Positions 43,423 to 54,082 of a stretch of 64,000 nucleotides of DNA are shown one piece after another. The notes beneath the pieces are model-generated. The model did no database searches, was not told where the DNA came from, and was given only the letters and a program-made list of their open reading frames with translations. Location of the stretch: positions 1,674,001 to 1,738,000 of the forward strand of contig NZ_CP072333.1 of the NCBI RefSeq assembly GCF_018127745.1, given 5' to 3'. Origin of the DNA: Porphyromonas sp. oral taxon 275 (GTDB lineage Bacteria > Bacteroidota > Bacteroidia > Bacteroidales > Porphyromonadaceae). Numbering within the stretch: position 1 is the stretch's first letter; the number at the start of each line of letters is the position of its first letter. The position numbers and the translations under genes are program-made.

Positions 43423-44087
43423 ACGTCCGTATCGAAGCCAGCTGGCGCGAGGCCCTCGCCGCCGAGTTCGACAAGCTCTACTTCGGCATCCTCACCGACA
43501 GGATACGCAGCGAGTACCAGAGCGGTCACGCCATCTACCCACCCGCAGGGCAGATCTTCCGCGCCCTCGACCTCTGTCCCCTCGATCGGGTACGCGTCGT
43601 CATCTTAGGCCAAGACCCCTACCACGGCGCGGGCCAAGCCGAGGGTCTCGCCTTCTCCGTCCCCCATGGCATCGCTGTGCCGCCGAGCCTGGTGAACATC
43701 AAGCAAGAGATCGCCGACGACCTCGGCCGCCCCTCCATCATCACCGGCGGCGAGCTCCTACCCTGGGTGGAGCAGGGCGTACTGCTGCTCAATACCACGC
43801 TCACCGTCCGCTCGGGCGAGGCCGCCTCCCATCAGGGGCTGGGCTGGGAGACCTTCACCGACGCCGTCATCCAGCTGGTCAGCCAGCGCTGCGACCATGT
43901 CGTCTTCCTCCTCTGGGGTAGCCCCGCTAGGCGTAAGGCCGCTATGATCGACGCCACGCGCCACTGCATTCTGGAGGCGCCGCACCCCTCGCCGCTGTCG
44001 GCGCACCGCGGCTTCTTCGGCTGCCGCCACTTCTCCCGCGCCAATGCCTACCTCCAGCAGCAGGGCCTTGCCCCTATCCAGTGGTAG
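43419..44087 (+). CDS. ung: Uracil-DNA glycosylase
   Basis: Family 1 enzyme that removes uracil from DNA, 222 residues. Has the catalytic GQDPYHGAGQAEGLAFSV water-activating loop with Asp, the NTTLTV motif, and the HPSPLSAHRGFFG leucine-intercalation loop with the catalytic His. Normal length. Last gene of the tRNA-His-serB-ung run. Confidence 0.97.
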   Translation: MNVRIEASWREALAAEFDKLYFGILTDRIRSEYQSGHAIYPPAGQIFRALDLCPLDRVRVVILGQDPYHGAGQAEGLAFSVPHGIAVPPSLVNIKQEIADDLGRPSIITGGELLPWVEQGVLLLNTTLTVRSGEAASHQGLGWETFTDAVIQLVSQRCDHVVFLLWGSPARRKAAMIDATRHCILEAPHPSPLSAHRGFFGCRHFSRANAYLQQQGLAPIQW

Positions 44088-44156
44088 CCTCTCCTAGGTA
44101 TAGACGGGCTCAATAATCCCATTTAGTAGGCAGGCGGTAGGGCAGCGGAGAAGTCG

Positions 44157-44164
44157 TATCTTTG
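44157..44164 (+). promoter_or_regulatory. -7 promoter box for the ECF sigma gene
   Basis: TATCTTTG, 67 bases upstream of the ATG, followed by an A-rich TAAAAAAGAAAT. No TTG at -33. Confidence 0.7.
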
Positions 44165-44231
44165 TAAAAAAGAAATAAGCCCCCGCAGTACCCTGCGACG
44201 CGGCTTGGACAGCTAAAAGAAAGGTAGCACT

Positions 44232-44735
44232 ATGGACGTACTCCAGATACAAAAGGACCTCATCGGGATGCAGGACTATATGAAGAACTTCGCACGTAGC
44301 CTCACCAAGGACGAGGCCGATGCTGAGGACCTGACCCAGGACACGACGCTGCGCGTGCTGAACAACTATGATAAGTTCGTCGACAACGTCAACTTCAAGG
44401 GCTGGGTGCTGAAGATCATGCGCAACATCTTCATCAATAACTACCACAAGCTCGTACGTACACAGGAGCTCATCGACTATAATGTGGACGCCTACAACGT
44501 GCCCCTGATGAGCGACGGCGGGGAGAACACCCCCGAGGGCTCTATGGACATCAAGGAGATCACAGAGGCCATCTCGGCTCTACAGCCGACGCTCAAGGAA
44601 CCCTTCTCCATGTACGTCTCAGGCTATAAGTACAGCGAGATCGCCGAGACCCTCGGTATACCTCTGGGCACGGTCAAGAGCCGTATCTTCTTCGCCCGCC
44701 AGGAGCTCCAGCGCAAGCTGCGCGACCTGCGCTAG
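44232..44735 (+). CDS. ECF-type RNA polymerase sigma factor
   Basis: A 167-residue group 4 sigma factor. Region 2 has ARSLTKDEADAEDLTQDTTLRVLNNYDKF and the FKGWVLKIMRNIFINNY segment that contacts core and -10 DNA. Region 4 is a helix-turn-helix, YKYSEIAETLGIPLGTVKSRIFFARQELQRKL. No anti-sigma gene is adjacent; trxB follows 49 bases downstream on the same strand, so a redox link or simple co-transcription is possible. Its own promoter is of the housekeeping TAnnTTTG type. Confidence 0.93.
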   Translation: MDVLQIQKDLIGMQDYMKNFARSLTKDEADAEDLTQDTTLRVLNNYDKFVDNVNFKGWVLKIMRNIFINNYHKLVRTQELIDYNVDAYNVPLMSDGGENTPEGSMDIKEITEAISALQPTLKEPFSMYVSGYKYSEIAETLGIPLGTVKSRIFFARQELQRKLRDLR

Positions 44736-44784
44736 GCGCCTTACACCCCTTTCCACCCCTTCCGAATCATAAGGAATACCATAT

Positions 44785-45732
44785 ATGAATAGAGAACATC
44801 GTCGCAGCCTGATCATTGGCTCAGGCCCAGCAGGCTACACCGCCGCCATCTATGCGGGACGCGCCAACCTCGCACCCCTCCTCTATGAGGGCATACAGCC
44901 CGGCGGCCAGCTCACACAGACCACAGAGGTGGAGAACTTCCCCGGCTACCCCGAGGGCGTCACGGGCCCCGTACTGATGCAGGACCTGCGCAAGCAGGCC
45001 GAGCGCTTCGGCACTGAGGTACGCTCGGGTCTGGCCACCAAGGTAGACCTCTCCCAGCGCCCCTATGTCGTGACCTTCAGCGACGGCGTAGAGGTCGAGG
45101 CTGACACGATCATCATCTCCACGGGAGCCTCCGCTAAGTACCTCGGCCTCGAGGATGAGACGAAGTACGCCGGTATGGGCGTCTCGGCCTGCGCTACCTG
45201 TGACGGCTTCTTCTACCGCGGCAAGACGGTCGCCGTCGTCGGTGGTGGCGACACCGCCTGCGAGGAGGCGCTCTATCTGGCAGGCCTCGCGTCCAAGGTC
45301 TACATGATCGTGCGCAAGGACCACCTCCGTGCCTCGGACATCATGCGCCAGCGCGTCGAGCAGCACGAGCGTATCACCATCCTCTACGAGCACAATACGG
45401 TGGGGCTCTTCGGGGACAATGGTGTCGAGGGGGCCCACCTCGTCAAGCGCCTCGGCCAGCCCGATGAGGAGCACGTGGATATCGCTATCGACGGCTTCTT
45501 CCTGGCAATCGGTCACCACCCCAACTCCGAGCTCTTCGCCGACTACCTCGACCTCGACGAGACGGGCTACATCATCACTGAGGGCGCTACCCCACGTACC
45601 AAGGTGCCTGGCGTCTTCGCTGCTGGGGACGTCGCCGACCCGCTCTACCGCCAGGCGATCACCGCTGCGGCCTCGGGCTGCAAGGCAGCTATGGAGGCCG
45701 AGCGCTACCTCAACGATCAGGGCCTCCTCTAG
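44785..45732 (+). CDS. trxB: Thioredoxin reductase
   Basis: NADPH-dependent flavoenzyme that reduces TrxA, 315 residues. FAD motif GSGPAGYTAAIYAGRA near residue 13, redox-active CATC in the SACATCDGFFYRGK segment (about 135-138), NADPH motif GGGDTACEEA, and the C-terminal FAD motif GVFAAGDVAD. Complete, with normal length. Terminated by a 46-base perfect palindrome. Confidence 0.97.
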   Translation: MNREHRRSLIIGSGPAGYTAAIYAGRANLAPLLYEGIQPGGQLTQTTEVENFPGYPEGVTGPVLMQDLRKQAERFGTEVRSGLATKVDLSQRPYVVTFSDGVEVEADTIIISTGASAKYLGLEDETKYAGMGVSACATCDGFFYRGKTVAVVGGGDTACEEALYLAGLASKVYMIVRKDHLRASDIMRQRVEQHERITILYEHNTVGLFGDNGVEGAHLVKRLGQPDEEHVDIAIDGFFLAIGHHPNSELFADYLDLDETGYIITEGATPRTKVPGVFAAGDVADPLYRQAITAAASGCKAAMEAERYLNDQGLL

Positions 45733-45795
45733 CGAGTGCCCGCTGAGGATCGGGAGCTAAGCCCACAAGGCACAGCCCCGAGCTCGACAAACGAC

Positions 45796-45841
45796 AAAGG
45801 ACAGCGCCTCATCCACACGTGTGGATGAGGCGCTGTCCTTT
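45796..45841. terminator. Bidirectional terminator trxB / aspA
   Basis: 46-base perfect palindrome with no unpaired centre (23 bases per arm, left arm from AAAGGACAGCGCC), ending in TTTTTGCTT on the plus side and beginning AAAGG. Shared by two convergent genes. Confidence 0.9.
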
Positions 45842-45871
45842 TTGCTTGGGCGAGGCCTGAGGCCGATCGAG

Positions 45872-47302
45872 CTACTTGAGCGGCTTGATGTCGAGGCGCA
45901 CGGGCTGGATCATGTTCTCAGGCGCCAGCACCTTGTCCAGATCCTCCTGGGTAAGGATGCCGTGCTCGATGACCAGGTCGTAGACGCTACGCCCCGTCTC
46001 GAGGGCCTCCTTGGCGATCTTGGTGGAGTTCTTGTAGCCGATGATGGGGTTGAGGGCGGTGACGATACCGATGCTGTTGCGCACATAGCTGCGGCAGGTC
46101 TCCTCATTGGCCGTGATGCCCTCGATGCAGAGGGTACGCAGCGTGTCGAAGCCCTGGATCATCAGATCGATGGACTCGAAGCAGCACTGAGCCATCACGG
46201 GCTCCATAGCGTTGAGCTCCATCTGAGAGGCGTCGCCCGCCATGGTGACGCAGAGGTCGTTCCCCATGACCTTGTAGCAGACCTGGCTCATGACCTCGGG
46301 GATGACGGGGTTGACCTTGCCGGGCATGATGGACGAGCCAGGCTGCATGGCGGGCAGGTTGATCTCGCCGAGCCCACAGCGGGGGCCGCTGGAGAGCAGG
46401 CGCAGGTCATTACAGATCTTGTTGACCTTGACGGCGATGCGGCGTAGGGCGGAGCTGTAGCCGATCATCTCGCTGGTGTCGCTCGTGGCACCGACGAAGT
46501 CGTCCGTACGCGTGATAGGCCAGCCCGTGATCTCCGCCATAGCGGCCGTGCAGTAGTCGGCGTACTCGGGCTCAGAGGAGATCCCCGTGCCGATGGCCGT
46601 AGCCCCCATGTTGATGGCGAGGAACTGCTGGGCAGCGTAGTCAAGGTTGGCGATCTCGTGGCGCAGGATGGAGGCGAAGCCGCCGAAGGTCTGCCCCAGC
46701 GTCATGGGCACAGCGTCCTGCAGCTGCGTACGGCCCATCTTCACCACGTGGGCGAACTGGCGGGACTTAGCCTCCAGCGCCTCGATGAGCTGGATGAAGT
46801 GCGGGCGCAGCTTGAGGTGCGAGGCATAGAGGCCGAGGTGGATGGCCGTGGGGTAAGCGTCGTTGGTCGACTGCGAGCCGTTGACATGGTCATTGGGCGA
46901 GAGGTACTTGAACTCGCCCTTGGCGTGCCCCATCAGCTCGAGGGCACGGTTGCAGATGACCTCATTGGCGTTCATATTGGTCGTCGTGCCCGCCCCGCCC
47001 TGGATCATGTCCACGGGGAACTGGTCGTGGTGCTTGCCCTCGAGGAGCTCGTGACAGGCGGTGACGATGGCGTCCTTCTGCTGGTCGCTCAGCAGGCCGA
47101 GGCGGTGGTTGGCAATCGCCGCGGCCTCCTTCGTCCACGCGAGGCCGTGGATGAAGAGCGGGTAGTCAGAGAGGTGGAAGGCGCTGATGTTGAAGTTCTC
47201 TACTCCACGGAGCGTCTGCACGCCATAGAGCTTGTCGTTGCTGATCTGGCGTTCGCCGATCAGATCACTTTCTATGCGAAAGTCCTGGACTGATGTAGCC
47301 AT
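45872..47302 (-). CDS. aspA: Aspartate ammonia-lyase
   Basis: Interconverts aspartate and fumarate plus ammonia; in anaerobic amino-acid fermenters it feeds fumarate respiration. The 476-residue product from MATSVQDFRIESD has the superfamily signature GSSIMPGKVNP, the substrate motif GGAGTTTNMNANEV, and NDHVNGSQSTNDAYPT. Aspartase is preferred over class II fumarase because of the C-terminal and GDASQMELN pattern, but fumarase cannot be excluded from sequence alone. An upstream ATG 24 codons earlier overlaps the promoter region and is rejected. Confidence 0.88.
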   Translation of the reverse strand: MATSVQDFRIESDLIGERQISNDKLYGVQTLRGVENFNISAFHLSDYPLFIHGLAWTKEAAAIANHRLGLLSDQQKDAIVTACHELLEGKHHDQFPVDMIQGGAGTTTNMNANEVICNRALELMGHAKGEFKYLSPNDHVNGSQSTNDAYPTAIHLGLYASHLKLRPHFIQLIEALEAKSRQFAHVVKMGRTQLQDAVPMTLGQTFGGFASILRHEIANLDYAAQQFLAINMGATAIGTGISSEPEYADYCTAAMAEITGWPITRTDDFVGATSDTSEMIGYSSALRRIAVKVNKICNDLRLLSSGPRCGLGEINLPAMQPGSSIMPGKVNPVIPEVMSQVCYKVMGNDLCVTMAGDASQMELNAMEPVMAQCCFESIDLMIQGFDTLRTLCIEGITANEETCRSYVRNSIGIVTALNPIIGYKNSTKIAKEALETGRSVYDLVIEHGILTQEDLDKVLAPENMIQPVRLDIKPLK

Positions 47303-47343
47303 AGTAGTGACTGGTATAGCTTGATGAATAGTTATCGGTAGAG

Positions 47344-47351
47344 CAAAGGTA
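47344..47351 (-). promoter_or_regulatory. -7 promoter box for aspA
   Basis: TACCTTTG on the minus strand, 42 bases upstream of the ATG. Confidence 0.65.
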
Positions 47352-47593
47352 CTTATTTTTCCCTCCCAGCGCACCCCAAGTTTTAGGCTGTCAAAGGCTT
47401 ATCCTAGGACAAAAGCACGCAGTCCCCGCACAAAAGGCAGCCCAAAACACGTCATTCTACCACAAAGCAAAGCCCGAAGCGCACCCAGAGCGAGCAAACA
47501 ACGTCTTTTTACCACCTCTCGCAGCCTCCTCCCGCAGCTCGCTCAGCCGCCCCGCCTACTCCTCGCGCTGCCCTGCGACCAAGGCCTCCCCTT

Positions 47594-47680
47594 CCTGACC
47601 GATATGCCTCAGAGCACTGACTGATATCCCTCACGCCTCTGACTGCCGTCCCTCACGGCGCTGATGGATATTCCTCAGCG
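47594..47680. repeat. 22-bp palindrome array, four units (locus 8)
   Basis: Unit cores begin at 47603, 47625, 47647 and 47669, exactly 22 bases apart. Unit three has GCCGTCC in place of GATATCC. Between the divergent aspA and thi promoters. Confidence 0.9.
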
Positions 47681-47773
47681 CAGCCCGACAGGCCTCGGAG
47701 CTGCGCTAGGGCTTATCCCCCCTGCCTTAGTCCTATCTCCAAGGCGACGGAGACAAGGGAAAAGAAAAAAGCC

Positions 47774-47781
47774 TACCTTTG
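47774..47781 (+). promoter_or_regulatory. -7 promoter box for the thi operon
   Basis: TACCTTTG; the expected RNA start is about 10 bases before the riboswitch. No -33 TTG. Confidence 0.7.
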
Positions 47782-47794
47782 CCCCAAGCAACTC

Positions 47795-47890
47795 AAAGGG
47801 GTGCTGGCTGTAGACCTCCGTCGTCTACCGCTGTGCTGAGATTATACCCGAGGACCTGATCCAGGTAATACTGGCGTAGGCATAGAGTGA
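47795..47890 (+). promoter_or_regulatory. TPP riboswitch (thi box)
   Basis: The conserved thi-box parts are in order: AAAGGGGTGCTGG (P1/P2 5' side), CTGTGCTGAGATTATACCCG (pyrimidine-sensing J3/2 region), GACCTGATCCAGGTAATACTGG (P4/P5 pyrophosphate arm, written here as one block of conserved positions 47853-47872), and CGTAGGCA closing P1. The downstream leader of 165 bases would carry the expression platform, probably start-site or terminator control, which I cannot define. It controls the six-gene thiamin operon. Confidence 0.95.
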
Positions 47891-48053
47891 AGGCAAGCAC
47901 TTGCCGCTTATACTCCATGATCTTCATCTGACCCTCCGGTGCCGCGGTGTATCCCAGCCCGCTGCCGCCCCCACGTGCCGCTCCCAGCGCCGCCCGCGGG
48001 TGAGGCTGCTGCATCCCTAGAGCTGCCTCTATCATCACCTAGTAGCTCTCTCG

Positions 48054-50143
<2,090 letters not shown>

Positions 50144-50146
50144 CCT

Positions 50147-52186
50147 ATGCGCCGAGACCAAGTCATCGTCCTCACGCCCCCCGAGTGGCGGGGGGCTGTG
50201 GAGGCGAGCTGGATCGCCACGCTGCTGCGCCTCGGCGTGGGACGCGTGCACATCCGCAAGCCCAAGGCCAGCACCGCGGAGCTCAGCGCCCTCCTCGAGG
50301 CCATCCCCCGCGCCCTGAGGCGGCACTGCGTCCTCTCGCAGCAGCCCGAGCTCGTACGCCGCTACGGCCTCGGCGGCCTGCACCTCTCGGTACGCGGCTG
50401 GCGGGAGCTCAGCGCCCGCCCGTCCCTTGCCTCGGGGCAGCTCGTCGGTGTCAGCTGCCACAGCCGTGAGGAGCTCCAGGCGCTGCCCTTCGCCCCCGAC
50501 TACGCCTACCTCAGCCCCGTGGCGCCCAGCCTCAGCAAGGCAGGCTACGGCGCGGCACAGCAGCTCTGGACGGAGCTGGAGCTCCAGGAGCTCTGCACCG
50601 AGACGCCCTTCCCGCTGATCGCCCTCGGGGGCATAGCGCCAGCCACCGCGGGGCGCTTCCTCCGCCTAGGCTTCGCGGGCGTGGCAAGCCTGGGCTACTG
50701 GCAGGGGCTGTCGCTCGAGGAGCTCCCCGAGGCACTGCGACGCCTCAGCGCCCCGCACCTGCTGCTCTGCGGAGGGCTCGACCCTACGGGCGGGGCGGGC
50801 ATCACGGCCGACCTCTGCCACGCCGAGCGCCTCGGGGCCCTGAGCTACAGCCTCATCACGGCCGTCACGAGTCAGGACGCGGAGCACTTCTACGGCCTCA
50901 CGCCGCTCGGGGAGGAGGAGCTCCGCGGGCAGCTGCGGAGCCTCGAGGCGCTGCCCCCGCCCGAGGTGGCCAAGATCGGCCTCGTGGCCTCGCTGGAGCA
51001 GCTGCAGACGCTCGCGGGGCTGATCCGCGCCCGCTACCCCCACTGCCTCATCCTCTGGGACCCGATCCTGCGCAGCAGCTCGGGCTATCAGCTCCTCCCG
51101 CCGCCCAGCGCCGAGGAGCTGGAGGCGGCGCTGCGGGAGGTGGACCTCCTCCTACCTAACGCCTACGAGCAGCGCCTGCTCCTCGGGGGACTTAGCCCCG
51201 CAGAGGCCGTACGCCGCTGGCGCTGCAGCATCATCTGTAAGGGCGCTCGACCGAGCCCCGCCCTTATCCCCAGTCTAGGCGCAAGGCACGACACGAAGGC
51301 AGGAGAGCGCGCTTCGACAGGACAGTCTGCCGACCTGGCCGCCAGCGGCAGCACCATCAGCGACCTCGGCTACACGCCCGAGGGCCAGTGTATAGCCAGC
51401 TGCTGCCCGCCCGCGGGCACCGACCGCCACGGCACGGGTTGCCTCTATGGCACGGAGCTTGCCCATGCGCTGGCCTCGGGGCTCGGCCTCGAGACCGCTA
51501 TGCGGCGTGCCCAGCGTGCGGTGAGCCACTACCGCCAGGGACTAACTCCACCTGCCGCACGCCCTCGTCCGACGCTGGGGCGGCGTATGTTCGTCACCCA
51601 CGGCAGCACGCCCGAGGAGCTCCTGCTGCAGACCGAGCGCGTGCTGAGCCTTGGCCTCTGCGACCTCGTGGAGCTGCGGATGAAGGCGGCGAGCGCACCC
51701 CTCCGAGAGGCCGCAGCCCGCCAGCTGCTCAGCCTCTGCCGCAGCTACGACGTCCCGCTGCTGATCAACGACGACGTGGAGCTGGCCTTCCGCATCGCCG
51801 CCGACGGCGTGCACCTCGGGCAAGAGGATTGCCCGCCCGAGCGCGCCCGCCAGCTGCTGGGCCCCGAGGCCCTCATCGGCCTGACCTGCAATGACGCCCA
51901 GCAGCTCGAGCGCGCCCTACAGCTACCCATAGACTACATAGGCCTCGGCCCCTGCCACTACACAGAGACCAAGCAGCGCCTAGCGCCCATCCTCGGGCAC
52001 GAAGGCTACCGCCGCCTCCAGCTCCACGACTACCCGCTGCCCATCTACGCCATAGGCGGCATCGAGCCCCAGGAGGAGCCCGAGCTGCGCGCCCTCGGCC
52101 TCCACGGTATCGCCATGAGCCGCTCCCTACTTCGATTCACAGGGGAGGCTAAGACGCCCCTACCCCATACGCCTACTAGACCCTAG
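50147..52186 (+). CDS. Fused ThiE-like / ThiD / ThiE thiamin enzyme
   Basis: A 679-residue three-domain protein. Residues 1-198 are a diverged ThiE/TenI barrel (VHIRKPKAS, GLHLS, YLSPVAPSLSKAGYG, IALGGI). Residues 203-465 are a ThiD HMP-phosphate kinase (CGGLDPTGGAGITADL, ITAVTSQD, and GTGC with the catalytic Cys at 432), with an unusual low-complexity insert at about 366-405. Residues 480-665 are a canonical thiamin-phosphate synthase (LLINDDVELAF, ADGVHLGQED, DYIGLGPCHYTETK, IYAIGGI). It phosphorylates HMP-P and joins it to the thiazole. The duplicated ThiE-like half could be a thiazole tautomerase (TenI); that is inference. Next gene starts 3 bases later. Confidence 0.9.
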   Translation: MRRDQVIVLTPPEWRGAVEASWIATLLRLGVGRVHIRKPKASTAELSALLEAIPRALRRHCVLSQQPELVRRYGLGGLHLSVRGWRELSARPSLASGQLVGVSCHSREELQALPFAPDYAYLSPVAPSLSKAGYGAAQQLWTELELQELCTETPFPLIALGGIAPATAGRFLRLGFAGVASLGYWQGLSLEELPEALRRLSAPHLLLCGGLDPTGGAGITADLCHAERLGALSYSLITAVTSQDAEHFYGLTPLGEEELRGQLRSLEALPPPEVAKIGLVASLEQLQTLAGLIRARYPHCLILWDPILRSSSGYQLLPPPSAEELEAALREVDLLLPNAYEQRLLLGGLSPAEAVRRWRCSIICKGARPSPALIPSLGARHDTKAGERASTGQSADLAASGSTISDLGYTPEGQCIASCCPPAGTDRHGTGCLYGTELAHALASGLGLETAMRRAQRAVSHYRQGLTPPAARPRPTLGRRMFVTHGSTPEELLLQTERVLSLGLCDLVELRMKAASAPLREAAARQLLSLCRSYDVPLLINDDVELAFRIAADGVHLGQEDCPPERARQLLGPEALIGLTCNDAQQLERALQLPIDYIGLGPCHYTETKQRLAPILGHEGYRRLQLHDYPLPIYAIGGIEPQEEPELRALGLHGIAMSRSLLRFTGEAKTPLPHTPTRP

Positions 52187-52189
52187 ACC

Positions 52190-52954
52190 ATGCTTACCAT
52201 AGCTGATAAGACCTTCCACAGCCGGCTCTTCCTCGGGACGGGCAAGTTCGCCTCCTCCCAGCTGATGGCCGAGGCCGTGCGCGCCTCGGGCAGCCAGCTC
52301 GTGACCCTCGCCCTCAAGCGCCTCGAGCTCGACCGCCCCGAGAGCGATAGCCTCCTGAGCCCGCTCCTTACCGAGGGGCTTAGCCTCCTGCCCAATACCA
52401 GCGGCGCACGCACCGCACGTGAGGCCATCCTCGCGGCCGAACTCAGCCGCGAGGCGCTCCAGACGAACTGGCTCAAGCTCGAGATCCACCCCGACCCACG
52501 CTACCTCATGCCCGACCCCATAGAGACGCTGGAGGCCGCGACGGAGCTCGTGCGTCGTGGCTTCGTCGTCCTGCCCTACGTGCAGGCCGACCCCGTGCTC
52601 TGCAAGCGCCTCGAGGAGGCAGGCTGCGCCACCGTCATGCCGCTGGCCGCCCCAATAGGGAGCAACCGCGGACTCGACACCCGCGAGCTGCTGCGCATCA
52701 TCATCGCCGAGAGCAGCATCCCCGTCGTCGTGGATGCGGGCCTAGGCTGCCCGAGTCACGCCGCCGAGTGCATGGAGCTGGGCGCAGACGCTGTGCTCGT
52801 GAATACCGCCATAGCCACCGCCGCCGATCCCGTAGCCATGGCCGAGGCCTTCCGCCTAGGCGTCGAGGCAGGACGTAAGGCCTACGAGGCACGCATCGCG
52901 CCCCAGCGTGGCTTCGCCCAAGCCTCCTCACCGCTGACCGCCTTCCTCTCCTGA
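52190..52954 (+). CDS. thiG: Thiazole synthase
   Basis: Assembles thiazole phosphate from deoxyxylulose-5-phosphate, ThiS thiocarboxylate and dehydroglycine. The 254-residue TIM barrel begins with the family's start [18 protein letters not shown] and has [15 protein letters not shown] with the Schiff-base Lys, [12 protein letters not shown], and [31 protein letters not shown]. Normal length; no missing motif. One of two TGA stops in the window. thiH follows 12 bases later. Confidence 0.97.
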   Translation: MLTIADKTFHSRLFLGTGKFASSQLMAEAVRASGSQLVTLALKRLELDRPESDSLLSPLLTEGLSLLPNTSGARTAREAILAAELSREALQTNWLKLEIHPDPRYLMPDPIETLEAATELVRRGFVVLPYVQADPVLCKRLEEAGCATVMPLAAPIGSNRGLDTRELLRIIIAESSIPVVVDAGLGCPSHAAECMELGADAVLVNTAIATAADPVAMAEAFRLGVEAGRKAYEARIAPQRGFAQASSPLTAFLS

Positions 52955-52966
52955 GCCCGGCCGACG

Positions 52967-54082
52967 ATGCTACCGACGAGTGCCTACGACTACCTGCAGC
53001 GCTATGACTTCGGTCGGCTGCAGGAGGCGATCTATAGCCAGCGCCCCGCCGACGTAGAGCGTGCGCTGAGCCGCCCCCACCGCGAGCTGACGGACTTCCT
53101 TGCCCTCATCTCGCCCGCAGCAGAGGCCTACCTCGAGCCCATGGCTCGAGAGGCGCAGCGCCTGACCCTCGAGCGCTACGGCCGCACCCTGCAGCTCTAC
53201 CTGCCCCTCTACCTATCCAATGTGTGCTCCAATAGCTGCGTGTACTGCGGCTTCAGCGTCGAGCACCACATCCGCCGCCGCCGGCTGACGCTCTCGGAGA
53301 TCGACCGCGAGGTGGCGGCGATCAAGGAGCTGGGCTTCCGCCACCTGCTGCTGGTGAGCGGCGAAGACCTGCGCGCCAGCTCCTGGCACTACTATCTGGA
53401 GGTGGTGAAGCACCTGCGGCCGCACTTCGCCCAGCTCTCGCTGGAGGTGCAGCCGCTGGAGACGGAGCAGTACGCCGCCCTCGGGGAGGCAGGCATCAGC
53501 TACGTCTGCGTCTATCAGGAGACCTACCACGAGGCGGCCTACCCTAAGTATCACCTCCAGGGGAAGAAGGCCGACTACCGCTACCGCCTCGAGACGCCCG
53601 ACCGCATCGCCCAGGCAGGCATCCCCAAGATCGGGCTGGGTGCCCTCTTGGGCCTCGAGGAATGGCGCACCGACAGCGCCTTCACCGCCCTGCATCTGGA
53701 CTACCTCAAGCACCGCTACCGCCAGACCCGCTACTCCGTCTCCCTCCCGCGCCTCAGGCCTGCCGTCGGGGGCTACGACCCCGCCTACCCCATCGATGAC
53801 CGCGGCGTGCTGCAGCTGATCCTGGCCTACCGCCTACTGGATCCGCATCTCGAGATCTCGCTCTCGACGCGCGAGTCGGAGACCTTCCGCAACCATGTCC
53901 TCCCGCTGGGCATCACGAGCATGAGTGCGGGGAGCCACACCGAGCCCGGGGGCTACGCCGAGCAGCATGAGGATCTGGAGCAGTTCGCCATCGCCGACAG
54001 CCGCAGCCCCGCCGAGTTCGTGGCCTACCTGCGCTCTGTCGGCTACGAAGCCGTATGGAAGGACTGGGACAGCTGGCTCTAG
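52967..54082 (+). CDS. thiH: 2-iminoacetate synthase ThiH
   Basis: Radical SAM tyrosine lyase that supplies dehydroglycine to ThiG in anaerobes, in place of ThiO. The 371-residue product carries the CxxxCxxC cluster in CSNSCVYCGF (near residue 90), the HHIRRRRLT continuation, VEHH and SLEVQPL. Full length. Use of ThiH and not glycine oxidase fits an anaerobic organism. It overlaps thiF by 28 bases. Confidence 0.96.
   Translation: MLPTSAYDYLQRYDFGRLQEAIYSQRPADVERALSRPHRELTDFLALISPAAEAYLEPMAREAQRLTLERYGRTLQLYLPLYLSNVCSNSCVYCGFSVEHHIRRRRLTLSEIDREVAAIKELGFRHLLLVSGEDLRASSWHYYLEVVKHLRPHFAQLSLEVQPLETEQYAALGEAGISYVCVYQETYHEAAYPKYHLQGKKADYRYRLETPDRIAQAGIPKIGLGALLGLEEWRTDSAFTALHLDYLKHRYRQTRYSVSLPRLRPAVGGYDPAYPIDDRGVLQLILAYRLLDPHLEISLSTRESETFRNHVLPLGITSMSAGSHTEPGGYAEQHEDLEQFAIADSRSPAEFVAYLRSVGYEAVWKDWDSWL

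Larger units (their letters stand above)
47303..48053. other. Divergent region aspA / thi operon
   Basis: From left: the aspA promoter, an A-rich tract with some poly-A/T (47390-47510), a 22-bp array, the thi -7 box, the TPP riboswitch, then about 165 bases of GC-rich leader with no recognised gene before thiS. Confidence 0.8.
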
